Positions 22,964 to 33,536 of a stretch of 64,000 nt of DNA are shown in pieces. The position numbers and the translations under genes were made by a program. Positions within the stretch are counted from its first letter, which is position 1, and each line of letters begins with the position of its first letter. This stretch comes from Polysphondylium violaceum. Its lineage: Eukaryota; Evosea; Eumycetozoa; Dictyosteliales; Dictyosteliaceae. The notes under the pieces are model-generated. The model did no database searches and had not been told where the DNA came from. It saw only the letters and a program-made list of their open reading frames with translations. The stretch spans positions 20,925-84,924 of the forward strand of contig AJWJ01000031.1 in the NCBI GenBank assembly GCA_000277445.1, given 5' to 3'.

Positions 22964-23843
22964 ATGTATGCAAATTATAGTAATAATAGTAGTAGTAATG
23001 TAGGAAGCAGCGGTAGTAGCAGTAGTGGTGGCGGCAGTGGATTGGATGATTTATACAAGCAGGCCAATAAGCTATTATTTAGTATTCGTTCAGATTTGGA
23101 AGCTATTGAAACAGGTCAAGATACTTCTGTAATCATTCAAGGTAGACTTTCAACAAATATAAATCAATTGGCACGTATGATTGACCAAATAGATTCCATG
23201 GTATCTAATGAACCCGTTGGTAAAAGAGAAATTTGGAGAATGTTTGTATATCCTATCCTATACTATCTACCTATATTATGATATTAGAATTGTTATTAAC
23301 ACAACAACAATATTAATTATAATAATAATATAGTAAAGTTAAACAATTGGTAGATGAATCAAAATCATTGAGAAAATCAATGGATATATTTTTACAATCC
23401 AAATATAAAAAACAATTGGAGGATGAAGAGAAAAAGAAGCTTTTAGGTAGAAGAAAACAAACAGATGGTTCAGATATGGTCAATCTAATGAAGGAGAACC
23501 AACATCTCAGAGACAGTGATTTTGGTTTGGATCAATTGTCTGAAGTTGGTAATAATATAATCTATTCTTTGGTTGGTCAAAATTCAAAATTAAAAGTATG
23601 AATATCCTATCTAGACTGGACATGCGCTCGACAACCCAACATTATACTAACAAACAACTAAACTATCTTTTTGTTCAATAGAATGTACATAAAAAAATCT
23701 ATGATATGGCAAACACACTCGGTCTTTCTCGAACCATTATTCAGAAAATCAAAAGAAGACAATACCAAGACAAAGTCATTGTATATACAGGTATGGTTAT
23801 TGTTTTAATCATCATTTTTGTTTTATGGTATTTCTTTAGATAG
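22964..23843 (+). CDS. Membrin/Bos1, Qb-SNARE of the early secretory pathway
   Basis: Three exons (22964-23241, 23334-23595, 23682-23843) encode 233 residues. The order matches membrin (GOSR2/Bos1): a Gly/Ser-rich N-tip, a three-helix Habc-like region (LYKQANKLLFSIRSDLEAIE), then the SNARE motif (DFGLDQLSEVGNNIIYSLVG-QNSKLK) with the zero-layer Gln in VGQNS, then DMANTLGLSRTIIQKIKRRQ and the tail anchor VYTGMVIVLIIIFVLWYFFR. The phrase IANTLGLS is almost invariant in membrins. It acts in ER-Golgi and intra-Golgi fusion. The splice joins keep a single frame and restore REIWRIKVKQLVDE. Confidence 0.9.
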
Positions 23844-24201
23844 AGCAGCAACCATAGACACACACCGCAATAACAATATGTATAGATAGGTAAACACAAA
23901 GTACACAGGTGTATACATATTTAAATATACTCAATAAATATGTATTATATAACCCACTTCAATCAAATCAAATCAAATCAAATCAATGCAACAGAGTGAC
24001 TTGACTCGAGAATACATTCATCAATAAAGCGCACAAATGATGTGCGATGTGTTTTTTATTTTGGCAAAAAAGGAAAAATGAAAAAAAATATGTGTATTCA
24101 TTCCCAATAAAGTGCATGTTCTTTGGTCATATTTATTCGATTTTGTAACAAAACAAGGTTGGTGTTGGGTGCAAAGCAAAAATCAACCGCCTCCTAAAAA
24201 C

Positions 24202-24227
24202 TTTTTTTTTTTTTTTTTTTTTTTTTT
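24202..24227. repeat. Poly-T tract
   Basis: Run of about 26 T in intergenic DNA. Confidence 0.9.
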
Positions 24228-25060
24228 GTCAAAAATTATATCCGTTATAGCTCCAACAAAAGTCACAAAGTGTGTTGGGGGGTGATTTGTTTTAAAATTT
24301 TATTGTAAGATTAGCCTTGTTATAAATATATTGTCTAGAGAAAAAGAGAGATACCATATCAATTATATTATTATTATCCTATAATATCCAATAGTAACAA
24401 CACCACACTGTAATATCCTAAACTGTAATATTGGTGTGATTTCTTTAGGCTGTCGTCACGATAACATCAACACCACTACCGCCGCCACATCACTCTCTTT
24501 TCCTATTAGATTAGTAAAAGTGTAATATTAGATTTTTTCTTTTGCAATTTTGGTAAGTGCTCTGAAAAGCTCATTCATCATCAACCACACAAAACTCATC
24601 ACAATGATTTTTATTTTTTTTTTTAAAAAAAAACTAATTTTTTGTTGATATTTTTTTTTACTACTCGCTATTATTTTATTTTTTGTATATCTATCTATTT
24701 GTTGTAATATTATAGAAGAAATCATATTTATACGCACACGTCAAACCCAATAACAATACAGAGTGTGTATAACATATCTTTTTTAGCTCCAATAAACATT
24801 AAAACGAACATCCTTATATCTCTCTCTCTCATACTTTATCCATGTAAATTATTATTTGAATTTCGCTATGAAATAGTCGATTTTTCGAAATCTTTTATTT
24901 TTATCACATAATCTCCTTACCCCACCCACCCCATTTCATTCACACACTCATTCACATTCTCAGACAGTAACCCCCTCCAATACCCAACACCAACACAAAC
25001 ACAGATACACACACTTTTATCTTAATTATTTATTTAGTCAGGTTGTGTGGTGCTTTGCAA

Positions 25061-25062
<2 letters not shown>

Positions 25063-25093
<31 letters not shown>
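25063..25093. repeat. Poly-A tract
   Basis: Run of about 31 A in intergenic DNA. Confidence 0.9.
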
Positions 25094-25095
<2 letters not shown>

Positions 25096-25831
25096 AAAAC
25101 AGTCATAATATCGTTGACAATAAAATATTAGAGGGTGCACCTTTATTCATTTCATATATTCTGTGTATCAATAGTTTGATAACATATCATTATTTATAAT
25201 AATAATAGTAATAAAATAATAAGTGTTTGTATTATTAATTTTTAATACACCTGTCTTGTTTTGTCCTTGAGAGTGTCTGTGTGTTTGTGTGTCTATGTAT
25301 CTTAGTAATAATAATAATAATAATAATTATCATCATCAATCATATTTATCCACTACATGCCCTACAAGCATTGTGATTGGTTTGTTTTTTAAATTTTTAT
25401 AATTTTATTTTTTTTGATTTTTTTTTTGATTTTTTAGAGTGGCAGTAGTATCTCAAATACCTAATCATTCCTTTTATGCGCTAGCGAGATATCACAATAA
25501 TCATCAATCACACCCTTTTGTTTTGCTTGTTTTTTTTTTTTGCTTCTCCTTTAGTTTATATACAAAGATTGTGTGTGTGTGTGTGTTTTAAAATAATTTA
25601 TTTAATTTGTTTTGTTTTTGTTTGTTGATATTTATTAATGTACTAAATACAATCACCAACAACCAACAACACAATAACATCATTAGCGTCGTATCGTTTT
25701 ATTAATTTAGGATTTATCTATCCTTAGTTTTTATTTATTTTCAATTAATCCAGATAAACAGCAACAAGTGTGTGTGCGCACTACTATACCACTACTACCA
25801 CCAACTATACTACTACTAAGTCAACAAGAGA

Positions 25832-27941
25832 ATGAGCAGCGCTGAAGTAATAAATACAACTCAAGCAGATACAGTAGTTGTTATTGATAAAAAAGATGAT
25901 TCTTTAGAAAGTATAATCATAGAGACTCCAAACTCTACACCAAATGTTGATGGTGCAACTACAAAGAATATTAAAAAAGAAGAGCAACAACAACAACAGG
26001 AACAGCAACAAGAACAACAAGAGCAAGAACAACAACAACAAGAACAAGAAGAAGAACAAGATCAACAAACTAAACCAAAAAGAAAAGAAGATAGTATTGG
26101 TGATGTTGTAGATAATGAAAAGGAAGTACCAAACAATGAGATATCATCAGATGATGTACCAGAGGAATTGATGAAATCAAATAAATCAGAGATCAATACA
26201 CAACAAGTACTTTTAAATCCAAATACCACTGATGATACAAAGCCAACTACCACCACTACTACTACAACTACAACCACTACAACTACAACTGCTACAAATG
26301 ATCATCCATTATCACCTCCAATTGATCCAGAAGGATTAGAACCAATTATTGATAAAAATTTAGAATCTTTGCAAGGTGATGATATCAGAGCGTCTTCTAG
26401 TTCATTATCCCTAGATTCACCAAACAGAGGTAGATTAAATACAAGTCAAAGATTAAAATTAAAACAAGGAAAAGGTATTATTTATTATTATTACTATTAT
26501 TATTGGAAATTTACACAAAAATAATAACAACAAATTATATTAACCAACTATAATTTCTCTACTATTTACTAGAAAAAAGATTATCGCATAGACCAAAAAG
26601 TATAAAGTTTGAACATAAAAAGAATGTATTAGGAGATATTATTTATAAAGGTCACCCATCATGGGCATTGATGTTGAATATTCAAACAGGTATTAGAAAT
26701 GCAGTTGGCAAGAGTATGGGTACTGAAGGTATTGCAAAGACTCCACAACAATATCACACACTCAGAAAGCCAAGTGAGTTTAGAACCAAAGAAGAGTTTT
26801 ATGTATCACCCAAAACACTTAGATTTGATAGCGCAGGATCATCACAAACCAATGCACACTCTACAGGTCCATTTAAATTTAAAGATTATTGTCCAACCGC
26901 ATTTAGATATCTTCGTTATCTCTTTGGCATTGATACCGCAGATTTCATGGTATCACTATGCAACACACTCAAAAACGGTGAAAATGCACTCAGAGAACTC
27001 CCAACACCGGGCAAGAGTGGCTCTCTATTTTTCTTTTCACACGACATGAAATTCATTATAAAAACCATTCCCAAAGACGAGGCTAAATTGCTTCGTTCCA
27101 TTTTACCAAGTTATTTGGAACACATTGAATCCAATCCCAATTCATTGTTGCCCAGATTCTTTGGTTTGTTTCGTGTAAAGCCACACGGTGGTAGACAAGT
27201 ACGTTTTGTTGTAATGGGAAATCTTTTCCCAACTAAAAAGAAGATCCACGAACGTTATGATTTAAAGGGTTCTGTTGTTGGTAGAGAAGCATCTGAGGAC
27301 GAAAAGAAATCAGAATCTGTCACCTTTAAAGATATAGATTTTAGAATTAGAAAACAAAAGATTCATTTAGGCCCAAACAAAAAAGGTCCTTTCCTTGATC
27401 AAATTAAAAAAGATTGTAATGTAAGTAGTAGCATTGGTATTAGTTATTATTGTTGGTTATAAAAGTTTATATTTACTAATCCAAATATAACAATCTATAG
27501 TTATTACAATCTTTAAATATTATGGATTATTCCTTATTAATTGGTATTCATTATAATCAAAGAGATCCACCTTCACCAACTCTTTTAAGACATGTAAATG
27601 GTGGTGGTGATGATTCAGATTACGAATCATCTCCTTCAATTCCATCTAGATCAAAACGAACTACAAGAGAAGAAGTAGATTTAATGGATACTCAAGAGGT
27701 TTATATATCTGCCTTCCAACAAGATGAAGGTGGTGTTAGGGCTTTAAATGAAGAGAATTTGCCAATGGAAGAGCATTATTTCCTTGGTATTATTGATATT
27801 TTAATGTTGTATAGTTTACGAAAGAAAATAGAACACACTTATAAAACTCTTAAATTTGGTGCCAAACAAGAAATCTCATCTGTCTCTCCGCTTGAATACT
27901 CTCAAAGATTCCAAGAATTTTTGGCTTCAATTATTGTATAA
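25832..27941 (+). CDS. Phosphatidylinositol phosphate kinase (PIPK)
   Basis: Three exons (25832-26474, 26573-27420, 27501-27941) encode 643 residues. The first 215 or so residues are low complexity (Gln/Glu and Thr tracts). The kinase core starts near 265 (YKGHPSWALMLNIQTGIRNAVG). Visible motifs are the Gly-rich loop GKSGSLFFFSHD, the ATP-binding Lys in FIIKTI, YDLKGS, the MDYSLLIGIH catalytic block and GIIDIL as DFG equivalent. The activation segment (FGAKQEISSVSPLEYSQRF) resembles type II (PI5P 4-kinase) more than type I (PI4P 5-kinase) enzymes, although LEHTYKTL-like context is shared. It makes PI(4,5)P2, used in cytoskeletal and membrane signalling. Substrate preference is uncertain. AATAAA lies near 28015. 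Confidence 0.9.
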
Positions 27942-28195
27942 GATTAAGAAAAAAAAAAAAGAAAAAAGAAAAAGAAAAACACAGCACTTGTGTTCATTCT
28001 CTATTTATTAATCTAATAAAGATTTCCTCCTATTATAATTAGATATATTATCTTTTTAAAACCAACCAAAAACTTTGTTTTTTTATTTATAAATCTTTTA
28101 ATAAACAGTTTTCAATCAATCTCATTAAACCTTTTGTTTGATTTTCAGAGATTTATAAATTATACATATTTTATTAGATAGTAGATAGATAAGGT

Positions 28196-28247
28196 CTATT
28201 TTATTTCATTCAAAAAATAATTTAACATTTTAAATGAAATAAAATAG
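28196..28247. repeat. 15-bp perfect inverted repeat
   Basis: CTATTTTATTTCATT (28196-28210) is repeated as its exact reverse complement at 28233-28247 with a 22-base spacer. It lies between the PIP kinase 3' end and the next gene. Confidence 0.8.
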
Positions 28248-28456
28248 TTGAGTCATACTTTTTTTTTCATACCACACACAATAAAAAAATACAGATTAGT
28301 AATGTTTATCTATGAGTTTTTGATAAATATAACCCAAATAGATATTACACAAAATGAAAAACTATAAATATTTGATTAAGAAGTCCAAAAGATATATCAA
28401 TTCAAAAAAACAATTCAATAGATATAGTTTCTATAATTAACAAAAATTACTATACA

Positions 28457-28954
28457 ATGAAATTCTTAAGTCTCTTTTCAGCTTTATTACTCGTGTTGGC
28501 AGTTGTTTCAGCAGAAACTGATTACCATCGTCCACGTCCACCATATCAATGTGGTCCATTAGCTTGTGAAAATGGACAAGTTTGTAAGATTGTAAATGGT
28601 CAATGTCAATGTATTCCATCTCAACAATTGGTTCAAGATGTAACTCTCACTCAAAAAGTTATTGGTACTTGGACCGTTGGTTCAACCCATTACACCCAAT
28701 ATGACGTCGTTATTCAAAACAACATGAATAGAAATATTAAAAACATTATCATTGACACAGACTCTACTTTTAAATTACGTCAACCAGCCTCTGCTAATCT
28801 TTGGAATATGGTTATGCTTGCCAACGGTGATTTAGTACTTCCATCTTACCAACCATCAATCAACGCTCATGCTTCTTATACCTTTGGATACATTTTAGTT
28901 GGTACACCTGCTACACCAGCCAACCTTGCCATCAAAGCAATCATTTATGAATAA
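28457..28954 (+). CDS. Small secreted CBM49 matrix protein with Cys-rich module
   Basis: One exon of 165 residues. A clear signal peptide (MKFLSLFSALLLVLAVVSA) is followed by a His/Pro/Arg linker, a short six-Cys module (CGPLACENGQVCKIVNGQC, then QC) and one CBM49 domain (TLTQKVIGTWTVGSTHYTQY, VVIQNNMNRNIKNIII, LWNMV, YTFGYIL). This layout matches dictyostelid cellulose-associated sheath and stalk proteins. It likely binds cellulose in the slug sheath or stalk. Codon use is biased to preferred codons (ATC, GTC, ACC, CAA), suggesting high expression. The exact orthologue is not assigned. Confidence 0.85.
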   Translation: MKFLSLFSALLLVLAVVSAETDYHRPRPPYQCGPLACENGQVCKIVNGQCQCIPSQQLVQDVTLTQKVIGTWTVGSTHYTQYDVVIQNNMNRNIKNIIIDTDSTFKLRQPASANLWNMVMLANGDLVLPSYQPSINAHASYTFGYILVGTPATPANLAIKAIIYE

Positions 28955-29011
28955 ACAACATAATCATACTCTGATTTTTTGATTACTTTATAATTTATAT
29001 ATTTTTTATTT

Positions 29012-31397
29012 TTATTTCTTTTCATAACAAATATGATTCCATAGTGATTGATGAGAAGAAGCAGAAACGGTACCATCTAGATTTTGGTATTCATGTACAA
29101 AATAAACTGAAAACTTGTAAAGCATTTCAGGACCATAATGCCTAGAGTTGAATTCTCTACAAATATATCTACCCAACTCAAGTCTCAAGGCATCGGCATT
29201 GTTGGAGTTGAAGCCATTTTCCCAATATTTGAACCAACGATGATTGCCATAGGATGGATAGAATGGATCTGGTTTTTCAAAATTAACTTCAGTGTTGATT
29301 TCAAAGTTGAACAAACCTTCATTTTTAAATAATTCAACCTGAGTTCCATCATCTAGCTGACCATGGATCACATGCCACCAATGGCTCTTGGGTGGTTGAG
29401 GACTAAACATATTCCAACCTTGATCAAGACGCAATAGGTAGGCGAGTTGGTGATAAGAGTGTTTGTAGCCGACATTGATGTGGAACACATTTAGATTGTA
29501 GGCCAACAAGAACCAACAAATGAATGCCATCCAAATGTTATTGACAATCGAGTAGTATACACTGTATTGACGTGGGATCTTTTTCTTTTGATATGGAGAA
29601 CGTTTGCCAGTGAGAATTTGGTTTTGTTGAGAACGACTGTGGAGTGAGTCCATTAGCTTTGCAAAGTAGTCTACAACTTTTTGTGGAACGTTGGCAAAAG
29701 CCATGGCAAAGGGAAACAATAAAGGACTCTTTGAGGTGATATAGTTGAGAGCGGTAACATTTCTCTTTCTAATGCCATTGGAATCAATGACAACCAACCA
29801 GTCATCACCAAGAATATCTTTTTTGCCAAACATGCTACTGGAACCACCACTGAGGGTATAGTTGTTGTTTGAACTGATACCGGCAGCGTGTCTTTTATGT
29901 ACAGATCTTTGAACTTCATCAGCGTCGTCATACTCTCCATCAGATTCAGATTCAAATGGAGTGGCGCTGGTGGGAGACATTGTTGAAATTGTAATTTCAT
30001 CTTTAAGATGATTAATGGGGGCAAAAGAAGCGGTAGAAGACAACATAAAGAATGTTTTATAGGCAAGAGCAATCTTTTGACTCATTGGACTGGTGGTATT
30101 GTAGAAAATACGTACTGGTCTTTGACCCTTGAGGATCTTCTTTTCACAATATCCATAAATCATTTCCCAAAGGAATGGTGGGACATTGATAATTTGAGCA
30201 CCGGCAGTAACCCAAAAGAATAAACCTAATCTAAGACACAATACAAAACCTAAATGCATAAAAGCAAATCCAATAGCACCAAATAATCTACAATGATCTG
30301 TAAATATTGGTGAAAACATGAAAAATATACCAGCCAATTCCCATTTAGCAACCGCAATTGTTAATAATCTAATTGTTAATGAATATTAGTATTTAATAAT
30401 AATAAATAAATAATATCTATGATAATTACCTTAATGGAGTACGGAAATTGATAATAAATTTAGCAAAATCGGTGGCAAAATAATCAAGAGTTAAAGCATA
30501 AAAGGTTGCTTCACCATTCTTCCATTCTTCACCGGATTTATGGAAATAAGAAGTTGAATACATTAAACCCATTTGTAATAATACACAAAATGTTGCAAAT
30601 GAAAGATATCTATATTGATTTGGATGGGATTTGGCAGAGGATGAGGAGGATGATGATAAGGAAACACTGCTATTATTTTCACCCATTTCAATGTTTGTAT
30701 CACCAACTAAAATATCTTTTTTATCCATTGGATCACTAGATACATCAACAATGTTGTTATTTGATTGTTGTTGTTGATTTTGGTCCACCAATATTTGTTG
30801 TTGGGATTCATCATTGCCAACAGCACCGCTGCCATTGATACGTCTGTAGTCATTCTTTGATTTAATATAGTTGGCATCATAGAACGAGGCATTGTCAATG
30901 TTGAAAAACTCGGTCGTTGGTAAAAACATATTGATAAACAACATCATACGGAAAAAGACATCACCACCGTGGCCGACGATACCGTTGTATGCTTGCAATG
31001 AGATGGTCATGAACCAAGTCAAAAATGAAAATGTTTTGGTACGGTATCCGATCAGCATGCAAAATGCAAACACAATGTGCATGGCAAATAGAAATGCTTG
31101 AAAGCCAAAAGAGGTATTGATTAAATGTACAGGCATGAAAAAGTTGCTACTATATTTTGACACGATGAGACTACGGGGCATCACACCCTCCTCTGTGTAC
31201 ATGACACGCAGATCGGTCGAACGTTCAATGACATCGCCAATCACGCACAATGCCATCACCACACGGAACGCTGCTATCGATCTTCTGTCCATCCCAAACA
31301 TGGCCGTAACCTTGTTGGAAAACGATTGCATTGTGTCTCTGGAAAAAATACTCTTTAAAGAGAGATCTTGTGGTTTCTTGATTTTAAACTTTCCCAT
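29012..31397 (-). CDS. HTTM-domain membrane protein (vitamin K carboxylase-like)
   Basis: Two exons (31397-30430 and 30368-29012) encode 774 residues. The N-terminal half has the horizontally transferred transmembrane (HTTM) domain shared with gamma-glutamyl carboxylase: MDRRSIAAFRVVMALCVIGD, YTEEGVMPR, LLFIN-type helices and GHGGDVFFRMMLFINMFLPT. Several further membrane segments follow after a Gln/Asn-rich loop (near 190-260). The C-terminal part (GWNMFSPQPPKSHWW, then GQLDDGTQVELF) matches the soluble tail common to HTTM proteins. The catalytic Lys of the carboxylase cannot be assigned by eye, so enzyme activity is not claimed. The AG-A codon split by the intron restores LRLLTIAVAKWELAG. 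Confidence 0.8.
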
Positions 31398-32797
31398 TGT
31401 TCTCTCTTTGTCAATTGGTATAGAAAAGGAGGGAAAAGTTTAATTTATAGTAAACCTATTGTGTTGTGTAGAGTTATAATATTATTTTATTATTATTATT
31501 ATTACTAAAATAAACAATAAATTATGATTAGAATAAAGCCTTGTTTAGTAGCTATCTATCAAAAATAAATAAAACAAAAATAAATAAAAATAAAATAACA
31601 CTATCAATTTTATATGTGAGGTGTGTGTGTGTGTGTTTGATTGTGGGGGAGGGGGGTAATGAAAATGTAGTTGGATAGGCGCTGTTATATAGGGAAAGAG
31701 TGAGAGATGGATGTTGAAACACGTGTGAATATATAAAAATATATAGTGTGTTTTGTGTGTGGTGTGCCTGTGATTGATAGTTTTAAAAGGAGAGTGAGTG
31801 TAATGTATATCACATTGTGCTACTAAATTAACAAAGTGTAGTGCAAGAGAGGCAGTAGTGTATGTGTTACCCACTATTTGGCGCCATAAACAAACACTAC
31901 TATGAAATATAGGGTATAGAAATGATGAAAAAGAAAAATGATGTTAAAAATATAAATGTGTGTGAGGTCACCCCCACTCTGATTGATTGTTTTTCTCTCC
32001 ATACAATACAAACACACACAATGTGCGTGTGTAGCTAATGTAGAGCACTTACCAAAAATAGTACTGAATATTATTATTTATTATACAATGAACAGTAATT
32101 TATTATTATACTCTTGATGTGTTATCTTTTCACAAGAAGAAAACACTTGACCAAAAACAAACAAAACAACCTCTTGTTCGAACACACAATATAAACTAAA
32201 CTAACAACAAATTATTTAATTTAATTTTTTTTATTTTTAAAAAAAAAAAATAATCAACGCAGAGAGTCAGTTTCGGTCATTAGGAGCAGGCAGGCGTTCT
32301 CTGAGTTTTCAAAAGATTTTTTTTTTTTGCCATTTTTTTTGTTTTTTTTTTGAATTCACACTAGATTTCTAAAGATGCACTCGAATGTGACGGAGAATCA
32401 AAAAAGCGTGCCCGAAAACTAAACATCAATGAAAAAAGATATATTGATAAAAAAGATCATGATTAGGAGCTTTGAGAAATAAAAAAGTTGTTTACTTTTT
32501 CTAAATATCTACATTCTCCAGTGCAAGGTTTATATTGACTACAACTTGATTAATCATTGTACATTCCCAATTTAATTTCATGTAGTTGGACCACCATAAA
32601 GTAAGATTAATAAAAATGAGTCATTTTTTTTTCAATTTTTAAGTTCGATGAGGCTGATTTATTAAATAAATCAAGTCTGTAGGATTACCATTTGGCCTGA
32701 TTTAGAACCCAAGTCTCAAAATAATTAAATAGTTTTTTAATAAATGTATATATCTGTAGATTAATTTGGTTTGATCAAAACATGATTAGTTTATTTT
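31398..32797. other. Gene-free spacer upstream of the HTTM gene
   Basis: GT/G-rich tract near 31617-31660 (CA/C-rich on the HTTM-coding strand) that could act as a G-box region for that gene. Also a GC-richer 45-bp island at 32266-32312 described separately. No credible gene. Confidence 0.5.
32266..32312. ncRNA. Small structured GC-rich island, possible ncRNA
   Basis: In otherwise A/T DNA a stretch begins with CAGAGAG and ends with TTCTCTG, which pair as a 7-bp closing stem. The inner part is GC-rich, and T runs follow within 20 bp as in Pol III genes. It does not match the dictyostelid class I RNA consensus that I know. A weak candidate. Confidence 0.2.
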
Positions 32798-33246
32798 TTA
32801 ATATTGGGGTATATTTACCCATGTAGTATTGGCAACTGCCCAAATTAATTGATTTCCTGGTGATGTTTTACTATTTTTAATTTTAAATGATATTACTTAG
32901 TATAAGAGCGAATGAATGGCTAAAATCTATTTACATCTACTTACTATGTGAAGGCATAGTTTCCTTTGGGAGATATTTCAATTTGAGGTGGAGAATAGTA
33001 ATAGGTGTTACTCTTTTTAATCATACCATGGATTTCGATGGGGTCTTCATTTGAATGCATTTCAATATGAGTAATTCTTGCATACTCTCTATTGTTCTGA
33101 ATGATTACTACAAATTCAATGTCACTCACTCTAATAGAGTTTACACCAACCATTGGCAAACCACTAGCACCATTGGTGGTTTTTGGACAACAGACAATAA
33201 ATAGTAATAAACAAAGATTAAAAAAAATTAATGTTGATGATTTCAT
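32798..33246 (-). CDS. Small secreted CBM49-like protein
   Basis: Two exons (33246-32945 and 32870-32798) encode 124 residues. The signal peptide is MKSSTLIFFNLCLLLFIVCC. The mature part is one CBM49-like beta domain (VSDIEFVVIIQNNREYARIT, then ISPKGNYAFTYKTSPGNQLI, then WAVANTTW). A gtaagt donor overlaps the apparent stop of the long exon; splicing to the 73-bp last exon extends the domain with its final strands, which supports the join. Likely extracellular and sugar-binding. The Trp pattern differs from typical CBM49, so cellulose affinity is uncertain. Confidence 0.65.
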
Positions 33247-33536
33247 AGTTGTAAATATTATCAATGTGTACAAAGAAAATACAGATTGAAAGAATAAAGA
33301 AATTCTACTCTCTCACCACAATGATACTGATGATTTAAATAGTAAAAAATTAATTTATTTAATCCATTTGGAATATCCCCACACCCACACACTCACTGAT
33401 TTATACAATAATATACAACAATTTTGATTTGTCACTTTACACAATAATTATTACAGTTACACACACAGAATTCACCCCGCACCCATTTTCATTTCCATTT
33501 CCATAATTGCTTTTTAAAATAAAATGTGATGGAGTG

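Larger units (their letters stand above)
23844..25831. other. Long gene-free spacer upstream of the PIP kinase
   Basis: No credible gene. It holds poly-T (24202-24227), poly-A (25063-25093), a GT microsatellite (25569-25587) and CA/CT-rich tracts near 24905-25010. Long simple-sequence upstream regions are usual for regulated dictyostelid genes. Confidence 0.6.

Noticed and set aside
31545-31874. Minus-strand ORF of 109 codons
   Set aside because: His/Thr/Pro content comes from a CA repeat; no domain, and it is promoter DNA of the HTTM gene.
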